A stretch of DNA of 64,000 nt from Rhyzopertha dominica (GCA_025024175.1 QCXZ01000003.1:54702023-54766022), one strand, 5' to 3'; shown: positions 37,001 to 47,529, counted from the first letter of the stretch. Translations and numbers: made by a program. Notes: a model not told the origin generated them from the letters alone.

Positions 37001-37272
37001 TCAAGCGTTATTCCTAATCCACTGACAAATTCCCATCCTTTACTACCCAAGATGGTTCTTGAAGCACCCGAATCTAACAAACCTAACACAGCATGACCTA
37101 AGACATTAACTTTCAAATACGGGCGTTCATCATTTCGTGCGTGATCTAAAATATAATCTAATATAGCACTAATATCCGAATTGGTCGAGTTAATAACAGG
37201 GCCGCTTCCATCCCGACCGACTAAAAGCGACGCCTGGCGTTTCCCGATGAACCTTTGTTGCAATCTGGGCAA
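34090..37272 (-). CDS. pol: Pol polyprotein (PR-RT-RNase H-IN), via -1 frameshift
   Basis: Enzyme polyprotein of a Ty3/Gypsy element; about 1,060 codons without a stop. Protease: DSGAS at residues 67-71 and ILGAD at 138-142. RT: SLDIKSAYWQ (~306) and YLDD (371-374). RNase H: TDAS (519-522), a glutamate in TTERE (~559), VITDH (~583) and VPDLLSR (~627). Integrase: zinc finger H717/H724/C754/C757, catalytic D787, D847 and E882, and a GPF module (RYVGPFRI ~1021). All catalytic residues are kept. The frame has no ATG at its start; it is open from 37296, right after a TAA at 37297-37299, overlaps gag by ~75 nt and lies in the -1 frame. It is therefore expected as a Gag-Pol fusion made at the slip site 37239-37245. 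Confidence 0.96.
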   Translation of the reverse strand: MPRLQQRFIGKRQASLLVGRDGSGPVINSTNSDISAILDYILDHARNDERPYLKVNVLGHAVLGLLDSGASRTILGSKGWEFVSGLGITLDKTRSIFCTVANAQKCEALGVCEIPIEVRGRICLIEVLVVPELPHLLILGADFWRKIGIVPDLRNNEWHFAQGGETVNAVESVYDQTVLSPVERVKLNAVINKNMEAMTNKLGCTNVGEHVIMTDSPPIKQRYYRVSPVIQQHIDNALKEMLELDVIEKSNSPWASPIVLVKKKDNSYRFCVDFRKLNAVTVRDSYPLPQVHDTLDKLRNANYLSSLDIKSAYWQVPMAESSKQYTAFTVPNRGLWQFKRMPFGLHNSAATWQRIIDQVLGADLEPYVFVYLDDIVIVTKTFEKHLEILEEVFRRLHEANLVISFEKCQFCRPQMKYLGYVVDRNGLHVDPEKVKAMLELPVPKTVREVRRVLGSFSWYRRFVPNFATTVAPIANLLKKSKAFCWSPECDRAFNRMKETLIASPVLSCPDYDLPFEVQTDASGFGIGAVLTQPTEDGDRVICYLSRSLTRQERQYSTTERECLAVLWAVEKLRPYLEGVRFTVITDHYSLVWLQNLKEPSGRLARWAVRLQQYDMRIIHRKGKEHLVPDLLSRSVPVLDKVDAPKAVEVTQSSTDAWYEKMRRCVERDPLHFNNWRLEGDKLFKYVKNDPAALISEKESWKLVVPKKERSLIISEAHDPPLAGHMGVWKTYGRIAEKYYWPKMRADIGKYVRKCSICAAHKTSQKVPSDMQASHPKANKPWEMISTDLMGPLPRSVRGNAFILVVTDYMTKYSLLFPLRKSSAEIVARKLEEEVFLIYGVPKFLICDNGPQFRSKEINKLSQKYQFMIKFCAFYNPRANPTERVNRTVKTMLAMYVSDNHRVWDANISQIACAIRTARHEVTKQSPFFLNFGRHMVLSGTDYDRGNRDDADPVQALIERNSVLSKILEEVRKRLEQASKQATKAYNLRRRYTQYLPNQLVWRRNYVLSDAARHYSAKLAPRYVGPFRIKKRVSPWTYELQDEHGNFKGLWHAKDLKENEE
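37183..37245 (-). promoter_or_regulatory. Gag-pol -1 frameshift signal: slip site plus pseudoknot
   Basis: The heptamer G_GGA_AAC (37245-37239) is in the correct gag phase for simultaneous slippage. After a 7-nt spacer, GTCGCTT (37231-37225) pairs with AAGCGGC (37207-37201). Within its loop GGTCGGG (37218-37212) pairs with CTCGACC (37189-37183). This gives an H-type pseudoknot with two 7-bp stems (one G-U pair each), a 6-nt loop 1 and an 11-nt loop between S1 and the S2 3' strand. The same heptamer serves gag-pro shifting in some retroviruses. The fold was drawn by eye, not computed. Confidence 0.75.
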
Positions 37273-38537
37273 GTTCGCTTGGTGTATCCCTCTTTTTTAC
37301 AACCGTAACAAATTCTTCGCCTCTTTTCTAAACACCCAGCGGCCTTATGCCCCGGTTTACCGCAATTAAAACATAAAAACTCGGACGTATTATGTTGTGT
37401 ACTCTTTAGCTCCGCAACGGCAACCCTATCCACGTCTTCATTTACTCCCACGTATGCTAAATCGGGTTCTAACGCAATAGCCCTACGAGGCGGTGGTTGA
37501 AACGCTTCTACCGACTCTCTTTTTGCTTCAAGACGCCTACAAAGGTCACGTAATTGAGCTATCGTCTTAACTTCTACCAAACCTAACTGACTTTGGTAAA
37601 ACGGTGCAATATTTCGAAGAAGAATTTTCAATTTAGCCTCTTCCGAGATCGAACATGTGAGCCGCTCAAATAAAGATGACATAATGGCTAAATAAATACC
37701 TATAGTTTCATCCGCGCCTTGTGTACGATGCCTAATCTCATCTAACAATTTTTCATTATAATCTGAGGGTTGGAATTCCACTCTCAACTGTTCTACCAGT
37801 TCTCCCCAACTACTAACGTACTTCCGCGCATCTCTGTACCAACATAACGCTTTCCCTGAGAACAGATCAATCGCGCTATTGAATAGAACATCTTCTGAAA
37901 CATTCCGCGCACCGCAAAGTTCTTGCACCCTTTGAATAAAAGCATTAACACTTAAGCCCTTTTTATCGCCTGAGAATTTGACGTCCCACTTATTTACTGG
38001 TACTGGTTTAATATAAGTTCGCGGTATTTCGATCGGTGTAGATTGCCCCCTAGACGGACCTGGTAAATCTATCATAGGCGACTCTAATATACTCAAGGCA
38101 GGCGGCACATCAACCCGTTTCTTACTAAACTTTTCTGCTTTATCTTCCAATTCTGACATGCCATTCAACACAGACGCTAATAATTTTGATTTTATTTCCA
38201 GTTCCTTATCAGTCTCGGCCTTCATTCTATTAATCCTACCCATGACATGAAATAGCTTTGACTCTATCTTTACAAAACTAGCAGAACTGCGATTATCTTC
38301 AAATTTATTTAGCAAGTCCGTTATTTCAGTCAATTTTTCTTCAACCGCCCTTTTATCCTCTTCATACGTGTACGGATATTGCGGTACCGTAAAACTATTC
38401 CCGGTTTCTTCCAACTTCATCGCCCGATTCAAATTTTTTCGCATTTCGTCAACCGTTCCGATAGCAATCCCACGTACTGACAATTCGTAATTCAATTCAT
38501 TCTGCGTTAATCTATAAATATTCATTTTCCCAGACAT
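37221..38537 (-). CDS. gag: Gag structural protein
   Basis: Capsid/nucleocapsid protein of the element. The open frame runs into the LTR (to 38630), but the first plausible start is the ATG at 38535-38537 (MSGKMNIYRL), because the upstream part crosses the primer site; this gives 438 codons. The N-terminus (LTQNELNYELSVRG...) resembles a SAP-type helical motif, followed by a charged, likely coiled-coil region and a retrotransposon-gag domain (WYRDARKYVSSWGELVEQL). Near the end lies a CCHC zinc knuckle, CFNCGKPGHKAAGC. A second knuckle, CYGCKKEGYTKRTC, has tyrosine in place of the histidine ligand. The last codons contain the frameshift site; the stop is at 37221-37223. Confidence 0.92.
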   Translation of the reverse strand: MSGKMNIYRLTQNELNYELSVRGIAIGTVDEMRKNLNRAMKLEETGNSFTVPQYPYTYEEDKRAVEEKLTEITDLLNKFEDNRSSASFVKIESKLFHVMGRINRMKAETDKELEIKSKLLASVLNGMSELEDKAEKFSKKRVDVPPALSILESPMIDLPGPSRGQSTPIEIPRTYIKPVPVNKWDVKFSGDKKGLSVNAFIQRVQELCGARNVSEDVLFNSAIDLFSGKALCWYRDARKYVSSWGELVEQLRVEFQPSDYNEKLLDEIRHRTQGADETIGIYLAIMSSLFERLTCSISEEAKLKILLRNIAPFYQSQLGLVEVKTIAQLRDLCRRLEAKRESVEAFQPPPRRAIALEPDLAYVGVNEDVDRVAVAELKSTQHNTSEFLCFNCGKPGHKAAGCLEKRRRICYGCKKEGYTKRTCPDCNKGSSGNARRRF

Positions 38538-38598
38538 CTTGGAAATAATTTTAGAGGAAACCAAATAGATACCAAACAGCAACAATAAAAAAATGATG

Positions 38599-38616
38599 GC
38601 CCCACGTTGGGCGCCA
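38599..38616 (-). promoter_or_regulatory. Primer binding site for tRNA-Lys
   Basis: On the sense strand TGGCGCCCAACGTGGGGC, 4 nt inside the 5' LTR. It is complementary over 18 of 18 bases to the 3' end of animal tRNA-Lys (CUU), as known from Lys-1,2-primed retroelements. Confidence 0.92.
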
Positions 38617-38620
38617 AATA

Positions 38621-40138
38621 TGTGACGCAAAAAAATTTATAACAATTAAATACTTGTATTAAAACTAAAACAAGGCAATAAATCCCCTACCGGAGTATGA
38701 TACACGGGGTAGATGCCAGCTAACCCAATGGAGATGGGCTGGGTTAAAAACAAAGACTTGCCTGAGCGCCACTTGGTTTAACTACCCCCTTGCGTAGCGG
38801 AATAAACCAAGAAATTCCAGGTAGGTATAAAAACGATTTGTAATGACTGATAAAAGCACTAATAATATATATAAATAAATTTAATATATCCCGTGGATGA
38901 AAGTATAATTACAGGTAAGTATGCTACTAAATATTAGGGCGATATTCACAAAAAATTTACTACTCCGTAGCGCAAATCGATGACTAAAAGTTCATCTAAA
39001 TAATCAACAAAATAATTAATCGCATCAAAAAAATCTCCGTCGATTTGATCGCTCGGATAAATAACTATTCAATTATTGAGTCAATACTTTTCTGACAAAA
39101 CAAAAAAAGAGAAACAAACAAAATGTTCAATTTCTTCACCGTACGTGTACACGTTCAGTTTACAAATAAACGTTTTCTACAATTACTTAATGAATCAAAC
39201 AATTACCAATAGTTGCGCGTTTCGATAAATCCAGATGAACTATAGCTGATTTAATTAAATGCAAACGTCTATAAATATGCTGTTTTCGCGACTAGTCAAT
39301 AAAAAAAAACTGTACAACACATTTGTCATGCAACTTATCTGGTTTTCCTATAAATGCTTTACGAATTTTAGGGCGAATTGTGGCTCTCTAGACGGCTTCG
39401 GGATGGGCAGCGATGACAATCGTACGGGCTGTTAATACGGTGAACCAATCCTTCAGGATGTCCCACAGATCCGACGGTCAAACGGGAACAGGAGCGCACC
39501 TCCCTGACAAGGGCACGTAGATGATAGACACCGCGATATAAAAGCGATTTACGCCGGGATTAAAAAAACCCTAAAATAGGATAAGACGATGTGTATTGGC
39601 ACTAGACACAGCAATGACCGTAAAATATTAAATAGTTACCTCTTCTGTCGAGGGTTTTGATTGGAATCCGTTATTCTACTCTGATTTCCGCGTGGAACGT
39701 GGTTTGTGAATTTGAATCCTGTCGAACGACAGATCGAAGATCCAGTACCTTAATCTCAAAACAACCAACTGGACACTTCCTTGAGCGAATAGGGCAGTAC
39801 CTCCCTCAATCATAAGGAATCTTAATGAAGATTTTACACTTGCCCTATCGCTATTCACGCTAAACCACAAGCTGTTTTCGATACTAATTCAAAGCATTTT
39901 TCTCGCCGAATCCCTGGCTTATCAGCGCGCAAAAAAGAACCGGTCGAATACAGAAAAAGCCCATGTCCACAAAACATACGCCTAGAGCCATCTTTCTCGT
40001 GACGAAGAATACACACAAATAATGAAACAGTTATCTTTAACTAGAAATTTTCTAAATTGGTATTTGGAAATATTAAGACCTTTTTTATAAACGGTGTCAA
40101 TGAGCTATAGCTTCGAACGTGGATTTTGAACCGTTACA
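38621..40138 (-). repeat. 5' LTR of the Gypsy element
   Basis: 1,518 bp, promoter-side LTR for the minus-strand element. See the 3' LTR for the comparison. Its outer end at 40138 meets the CTGC target duplication. Confidence 0.96.
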
Positions 40139-40759
40139 CTGCAGCTTTCTGTATACCTACATCTGCAGGCACTAGTTACTTCCAAAAAAGTAAAAATCTT
40201 CTTTAACCCGAGTCGTATTTTGTACGCCACACAGCGCGAACGAATCAAGTGGACTGCTTTCTACGCGACTAGCTGATCGCTCGAGCACGCGGAAATATTA
40301 ATTTGAATCGCCAATAGGGGGGCTGGGGGGCTGGTGCAATGGATAAGTCTAAGACAGCTGTTTTAAAATTAAATGAAATTAAATTGTAGGTATTCCTATG
40401 ATGGACAAATGAATACGTATACACGTAAAGCTCGCAACGGCTCGCGAGTTGCTGGTGTAACATTAGCGTAATTTGGCTTGTTCGCGCCAAGCTCGCCAAT
40501 TTCCCAACGGTGGTCGATAACTTCAAAGGATATGTTCGGCGCCTCAATTTGGTGTGGACGTGGAAAGTGTTCACATCATTATTATGAAGTGATCGGATGA
40601 GAAAGTATAGGCGTTAATCGAAAAATTCGAAGAAAAGGAAATTTAAAATGCATGTCTATGCTGTGCTGTCTACACCTCAACCAACTGCAGATAGTACTAT
40701 TTCGCTGTCATTACAGCTCATCAGTGTAGTTTAGGTCTAGTGTAGACAACACGGCATAG

Positions 40760-41830
40760 AACTGGTTTTGCTTATATACCAAAAGAAAATTTAGCCGAAT
40801 GTGAAATTAAGAGACTATAAAAATAAATCGAAAGGGAGCGATGCATGCAACAAGATAGGAGCAGCTCTAGAGTGTTCATAGGACGCAGTTGAGCGCAGAA
40901 TGAAGACTCTTTTGGCTCAATTTCAACGCCAAAGGCAAAAGGTGGAGAAAATAAAAAAAACAGATGAGTACAGATCAGATATATGCTGCCACATGGTTTG
41001 GCTTGAAATCATTTTCGTTTTTATAGTAAAAAAATATCCCGAAGGAAACAACTGATACTCTGAAATAGGTAAGTATTAATTATGTAAGTATTTACATTAT
41101 TTATGCCATTTTGTTTTGCCTTGGTATAGCGCCTTCATTGTGCAAATAATTAGCATACTCATTTCTGATCTCTTGAGAACGATTTATTGGTTTTCTCGGA
41201 ACTCGGCGTAAATGCAAAAGAGAGGTTAGGTTTCGATTTTCTCGCCTCAATGCACCTTCAATCACATTGTTATTTTCATCTACAATATCAAACGCTCCTG
41301 CCGGTGTATAATATATGTCTCGCGACATAAAAATTCTTTTTGTCGATCATGCCAGGATATGGTTTCGTTAAAAGATTCCACGTATCAGAATATCTTGCAG
41401 TAATTTTTTCCACGAAGTAGTTATACTGGGCAACTGAAATAAAATAAAACAAATATTAGTATGAAAGCAATAAGTCAATTATAAATCATTGCAGGACAAT
41501 ATTCAAGAAAGAAATACACGGAGATGAACGCCGATGAAGAAGAAGACGCTAAAGGAGAAAAGCCAACGAATGGATCTGGTAACAAAAGGAACATTTAAGA
41601 TGAAAACGTACAAACTGCAAATAAACGCAACAGGAAAACAGCTGACCCTCGGCTGGACGAAACATATTATGGCATCTGGAATCTCTTTGCCAAAAAGTAA
41701 CCCAAAGAGATGAATGTTTTGTATTTGCAGAGCATCTTGCGTTCAAATTAAGAAAAAAAGAGAGCAGTCAAATAAAACCGCAGCATAAAATCAATGTACT
41801 AGTTCTTGAAACTGAAATAGGTATTATGCA
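40760..41830 (+). pseudogene. MADF/Myb-like partner protein of Harbinger
   Basis: DNA-binding accessory protein. The first exon (~40780-41068) reads NVKLRDYKNKSKGSD, then ERRMKTLLAQFQRQRQKVEK and IYAATWFGLKSFSFL, the order seen in MADF-type Harbinger ORF1 proteins. One in-frame stop follows GAALECS and another follows SFSFL. A consensus donor (AG|GTAAGTATT) is at 41069 and an acceptor (TTGCAG) ends at 41494. The second exon (41495-41830) reads TEMNADEEEDAKGEKP and later RDECFVFAEHLAFKLRK, the conserved C-terminal block. Its intron contains the terminal exon of the nuclease gene on the other strand. Confidence 0.6.
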
Positions 41831-42559
41831 GTCTGGCAATCAGGCACCTCAATAATCAGCACATCTTTATTTGCAACAACTGAGTTCTAGTAATAGTTTA
41901 ACTATCTGTAGTACACCACTAATATATTCTGACCAGCAGTCCACCACACAAGTTGAAATCAGATCTTGATAGACCATATTCTAGCAATGCTAAGAATTGC
42001 GAAACTTAATTACAAGATGTTCAACAAAATTGTAGCAACTAGATTCAGTAAACATTATAGTATATTTTTATTTGTGAATTTATAGTTTATGTATGTATTT
42101 ATCGCTATCATTAGCGAAATAAATATATTCTTACCTGTCACTAAGCATTCTAATTAAAACAATACATACTTCTGGAACTATTCTGGATACCAACTGTTTT
42201 GGTACTTTAAACAGATACATTAAACTCGTATATGAGTCCATGTAGCTAAAAAGTGTAAAGTAGGTAATTGCCAATCTCTCATGTGGGGAGCTGCATCTCT
42301 GTAGTTGATATGTCTTTTGGCAATTTTAGGTCCAATTAAATTAAGTATATGTAAAAAACCACTAGCTGATATCCGACAAAAATGTTTTAATCCGCTTTCA
42401 TCTTCCAACCTAAAATCTCTTAATAAATCGGTACCACTATATTGTGTCCTGTCTCTGTCAAAACTATCGACGACGTCGCTAACGTTCAGACAAAATCTTC
42501 ATAACCATGTAGGAAGCACGCGCAAGAATTTCATCCGTTTCTTCAATAAAAGACGCCAT
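41101..42559 (-). pseudogene. PIF/Harbinger nuclease (broken, catalytic core mostly lost)
   Basis: DDE nuclease that cuts the transposon ends. Exon 1 starts MASFIEETDEIL (ATG at 42557-42559). After frameshifts it carries FCRISASGFLHILNLIGPKI, HMRDWQLPTLHFLAT and LMYLFKVPKQLVSRIVPEVC, all hallmark N-terminal blocks, and ends at a donor (CAG|GTAAGAATA, exon end 42135). The terminal exon begins after an acceptor (ATTTCAG, exon 41433-41101). It carries NLLTKPYPGMIDKKNF, the segment after the second catalytic aspartate. This is joined, with a deletion, to the C-terminus YYTPAGAFDI...NYLHNEGAIPRQ. The exon with the DDE core is missing, so no activity is expected. Confidence 0.72.
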
Positions 42560-42695
42560 TTCAATTTTAACTGAAATCGCGGTACACTGAGCGAACTCTC
42601 GCGAAAAGCACTAAATGAGAATTAGATTTCATCTGGATCGCGATCAGTTCGCGAACTGCTCGTATATAGTTCGCGAGTCGTTCGCGAGCAATTAC

Positions 42696-45600
42696 AGGAA
42701 CTGTTCACAATGTGTTTACCGTTGTATACATAACATGTTGTTTTATTTGTACTATGTATAATTTGTAGTGTAGTTGCTTATATAGTTGCAGCATTTATTT
42801 TCATTATCTTTTCAACGAGCTTAATTTTGTTGTTAGTTTAGTGAAATTTGAGTGGAGTTTAAATTGTAGGGGAGCAGTGGCAGATAGGCTCCACCTAACT
42901 ATTTCCTTTTGTGTAACTAAATAAGTAAAAAAATCATATTCTGTTGATGCCCTTGCAGCAGCGAGCAAAACGTCGAGCCCATTTCCAAGGCAGATGTGAT
43001 CTAAGCCAAAACCTCAGGTTTTTAGAATCGAACTACATATTTTTTTATAAGTTTAGGGCAATCAATTACTATTTCAGTACTTTGTTTGTTTGTGCTTGGT
43101 AACAGGGGTAAAAGGCTAAGACTGACTGGTGCAATATAGTAACGGTTATACTAGTTGATGCTCTCATGCTAACGTCTGTATCTGGGTTAAATATCGTGTA
43201 TTTGTCAGTTTCTTGACTGCGTCCTTCAAAAGTCCAGAAAAACCAACCTTAAAGTAGATGACTACTACGAGCAAAGTGTCAGATACCTATAAGTATTATG
43301 TGATGAATGATAATCTAATAGTAGTAAGGCAACTTNCTCGTTACTCGATGAGCTTTGAAATGCTCAAACCATTTGAGAAAAAAGTCTGAGTTAAAGAGCT
43401 CTGTAGAACAATTCTATGATGTCCCTTGTATTTGATGGTTACGTGCAGTGCATCAAAACCATGGATACTTTCAGGTTGCTCTCACAGAGGTTTTTGATTG
43501 TCTGCAGGATCCTCCTACTTATTAGAAACTTCGGACTAACTGAGGATGTCTGTTCAACAGACCGGAGATCGCATGGTTCAACTATGCCTCGCCGATTTGG
43601 AAAGTGATGCAATAACCGAGGCGGAGTAAGACGTTTACTACTTTTCCTTGTTCAACGTAAATAAAATTTTAATCATTTGTTATATGTAGTACAAATATTC
43701 AACAAAGAATTAATAGAAGGCATTGATAACATTATTTCTTCTGGTGTTGCAGTATTACAGTACCTACAGTACCTATATAATCAACGCATTTTATAGGATG
43801 TTAATCAATTTTGACAGTTTTGAAACTGTAAGTTACAGAAAAGCTAATCTGTTTCTAGTAAAAATCCAGCTGTATCGTTAAAGAATATTACTTTTAGCAT
43901 TGCGATTGCGTTTTTTGTTATGCCCATAGTGTTAACCATACTATGTATGTTAAAAAAGTCTAGATAATATTTTTACGGCAAAAGGTTGTTGGCTAGTTCT
44001 TATTTATTGCGAAGGAAAGAAGTTGTTTACTGAGCTATTAATTTATTTAAGTAACGCGATCGTCAGATTTCCTTTTAAATTTAAAAAAATCTCTAATACA
44101 CTGTAAGTATTAACAACCCTAAACGACCCTAAAATTTTGATAAGAAATAATAAATATACTCCATTATAAATAAAATAGCATCAAATTTCGATACTAACAA
44201 ACTGATTTATACATTCTATCTAAAGTGCTTGCAACAGGAATTTTTATGCTGCTTGAATTGATCCCAATAAGACGAAAATAAATTTCTTCCAAAGTCGGAG
44301 ATCTCCACTTTATGAAGAAGGCACGCTATTAACGATGTTTGTTTTGACATCGCTTTCTCTCGCAGCTCCCCTAATCCTGACAGGCTGAATCAATCATAAG
44401 TTGACGGCTATGAAAATTACAGTCGATATCTGAGCATTTATTACATCATAACACCACTCTGCTAAGGGAAAAACTTCTGTATTTGTAGTTATATTTTGAC
44501 GAATGTGTTAAACTCATCCTCTCAGTAATAAATGACTAATATGATATAATACTTTAACTTTTTAGAAACCTTGGGCAAGGTTGTCCAAGTTATTCTTATA
44601 GATTACGTTCAACCCAAGCGCTAAATTTAAATTTTGGCATGAGGCACAGAAATCATAAAAATGTAAACGTGTTATAATTGCGGCGCTATTCTTTTCTCAG
44701 TGAAGTCCAGTTTTGTTAGAAATGAAATATAAACAACGAAGTAAAATTTGTTTTTGACATATTTACGATTTCGGCCAACAATTATGTCGACTAGCCCAGG
44801 TACCTGTTTATTATGGACGCATGCATTATGTTTGTATCATGTCACAAAAATTTAAAGTTTTAATATCAAAGCTTTATAGCACTTTTGTTTATTAAATTAT
44901 CTATTGTGACTAAAATAGCTAATTTGAACTTATAAGGTGTGAAAAAGGAAATGCACCAGAACTTTTATATTCCCAGTGGTAGGCACGTTATAAAATAGCT
45001 TTACATTCATAATGCTTCAGGCGTATACGCATGCTGCGCTACATGAGGGGTGTGTGACAGGTATAGAGGAGAATTTCTCAACGGTGTCGCACTTATATAA
45101 AGTTTTTGGAAACCTAAAAAAATTCATAACATTGTGTGAGAAAATTACGTATGAGCAAGTTTGTCCTTTGGCATTGGCACATTTTGGCATGTAGTAAAAC
45201 AGGATCTTAGATAACTTGCTGCCCCAGGTAAATCATTCATTGCTATCTCTTAAAAAATGAAGTTTGTTTTATTGAAACATATTTATGTTACTAAATTCAT
45301 TCCTGTCGAGTTGAAAATACTCATATGCATTTTGCCTTAAATTGCATCGGTAACTGGAAAGTACACACCCCCTCTAGTGCAACTAAAGAACCCTAGTTGG
45401 AAATATCTAAAACAAAACTGCCGATTCAACAAATATTGCAGTGAAACAAATTTGTGATGCCCCTAACTGCTGTAGTGGTTGTTTACTGGGATACATCAGG
45501 ATTTCTCTTGTTCCTTTTGCGCAATGAAGTTAACGTAGCTTGAACATTTTCTTTATAGAAATAGCAAATTGCAGAGAAAGCAGCTGCAGGAGTCTTTTAT

Positions 45601-47308
45601 GGNACTACTTTATAATAAGCTGATGAGATAAACCTGCTACATGTATGTATCAAATGCGAATAATGGATACGTTACAGTTGGACTACCAGTATTTCAACAC
45701 AGCATATTAAAACACATAATTGAAGTTTGCATCTAGAAATACATAATACAACATTTATCCTTCTGAATCATTACAGCATGTGATCCGTGTAAATGAAAGT
45801 TGTCTTATCAATCATAGAGGGTGTATCCTTAAACTGAGCATCTTATTAAATGTTTATGGAAAGCACACCTCAAACATGTAATTACACTCTGAAAATTTTT
45901 ATTTTATTTAAAACTTTCTGTTTTAAATAATACAAATATATACCTAGTTTTAGAATTATCAATAATATGATTTATGATCTTTTGCAAATTTTGTTACATT
46001 AAATAAAATGTCCTGTATATTATTACATATTTGTATCCCTTTTAAGACGACTATTAGCACAACATAGCTGTATGGTACATGGTCCAAGATTGGCCATTTT
46101 GTGTTGCATAACGCTTGCAATAAAATAACAGTATGCTCCTGAAAAAATACCAATATGGTGGTTTTACCAACGAATAAGAAAAGAATAAATGATATTTAAT
46201 AATATAATTATGTTCGCTCTCTAATAATTAGGAAGGTATATTATTTCCTATTTAACTAGCACCAACTATGGATAGCGTGGTTTTTTCTTAATAAGACGTT
46301 TTATTTATTTTGCTGCTACCTATATGTTTCGAACGGTGCTTGAAAAGTTAGAAAAAAACTGAAATTTGTTTATTGATTGTCATTTCTTGTTTTGACTTCA
46401 TACAAATTTTAATATCGTAGTCAATTTGTATAGGTACACGTACAATTTTTTCAACAATCCGCTTTAAATTCTGGTGTGTATTCCTGATGTCAGAATATAA
46501 CATAGGAGTTTTAGTACAAAACTATTATTGTTCCTGTTCCATAAGAGAGCTCTTATTACGAATCTACAAAAGAATAATGCATTTTATTAGCTAGTTCAAA
46601 TCGATAATTTAATAACCTTACACAAATACTACAGACGCAAATCGATTCTGATCGATCAACTAATTCTAGTAGACTTAACTAATTAGAAACGAGCAATAAT
46701 GATTTCATTAATCGATTCGAATTGATATTTTCGTCGAATATCACATTACTCTAAAGGCCCAGACCATTTGACAACGACGGTTCTATCCCGTATACATACT
46801 CCGTCCACCGTTCTACTTTCAAATTTATTTGTTAACAATTATTAATAAAGGTTCATTGTAATTTAATTAAGAAAAGTCGTAGTTTTAGAATTAAATCAAT
46901 GTTTGCAAGAAGCAAATTCGTGTTCACTTTAATCCACTCAAGATTCACAAGGACTGTTTGTTCAACGTAGAACAAATTCTAAAAGCATTTCCGGGGGGTC
47001 TTTATTTATTATTGAGTTAACCTATTCTTCTCCCGGTGGTACTTATCTTCTAATGTACGAATTTCATTCCATTTAAACGATTGGCTTCTTTGTCACAAAA
47101 AAATGAGAAGAGAAACGTCCACATTTCATCGTAATCAAAGTTGTCGTAAAAGTAAAAATGTCTGCACTGTACTGTTTGTTGCGTTCAGGTTCTTGTCGAT
47201 TTTTTTTTTGGTTTGTCAACTGAACAGACGGCTTTTATAAAAAGCATTCGTTTATGTGATTTTACTGAGTCATGATCTTTAAAAATTCTCTAATAAGCCT
47301 GTGTTCAA
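42696..47308. other. No gene recognised
   Basis: AT-rich spacer. Small frames (43416-43607, 45012-45194 plus; 45959-46153 minus) show no domain. No transposon ends, tRNA or tandem arrays were seen. Confidence 0.35.
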
Positions 47309-47407
47309 TTAAAAAAGTCATCAAGTCGCTTATGATTTACTGACGGACAAAAAAGACGGGAAAAAGGGATGTGATATATTACTTACGACTACCACAATCT
47401 ACTAATG
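47309..47407 (+). repeat. Dispersed repeat, partner at 13.8 kb
   Basis: Same ~98-bp unit as at 13829-13926, about 75% identical. It lies downstream (in LINE orientation) of the LINE relic, so it might be part of that LINE's 3' region. Confidence 0.45.
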
Positions 47408-47529
47408 TCATGTTAAACAGTCGCGGACAAATTCCATCGACCACGAATATTTTCAATGGATAGAAAACCTTGAAATATCGTCTATAGTTTAACGTAAGTA
47501 TTTTATATAACGTATGTATTTTTCTGGTT

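Larger units (their letters stand above)
32408..40138 (-). mobile_element. Complete Ty3/Gypsy LTR retrotransposon
   Basis: 7,731 bp. Two 1.5-kb LTRs (TG...CA type, starting TGTGACGC and ending CCGTTACA as displayed) flank gag and pol, with a tRNA-Lys primer site, a polypurine tract and 4-bp target duplications CTGC (32404-32407 and 40139-40142). Pol has the Ty3/Gypsy order protease, RT, RNase H, integrase. No env frame follows pol: only 165 bp separate its stop from the 3' LTR. Long LTRs plus a tRNA-Lys primer recall the Osvaldo/Ulysses group, but that placement is inference. Both ORFs are open and the LTRs nearly identical, so insertion was recent and the copy may be competent. Confidence 0.97.
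40425..42695. mobile_element. PIF/Harbinger element, decayed
   Basis: A two-gene element: a MADF/Myb-like DNA-binding protein on plus and the Harbinger nuclease on minus. Possible terminal inverted repeats are GTAAAGCTCGCAACGGCTCG from 40425 and, inverted, GTAATTGCTCGCGAACGACTC ending at 42695. They match only partly, and no clean 3-bp TWA target duplication could be fixed, so the ends are tentative. The element starts about 290 bp from the outer LTR end of the Gypsy element. Confidence 0.65.

Noticed and set aside
35231..37369. Plus-strand frames of 60-95 codons opposite pol and gag
   Set aside because: Antisense shadows of the intact pol and gag frames.
38538..38630. Upstream extension of gag with a hydrophobic stretch resembling a signal peptide
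   Set aside because: It is translation of the leader across the primer site and LTR edge; the ATG at 38537 is a better start.
33462..39870. Identical 64-codon frames at 33462-33656 and 39676-39870
   Set aside because: They are the same stretch of the two LTRs; no domain and no independent evidence of coding.
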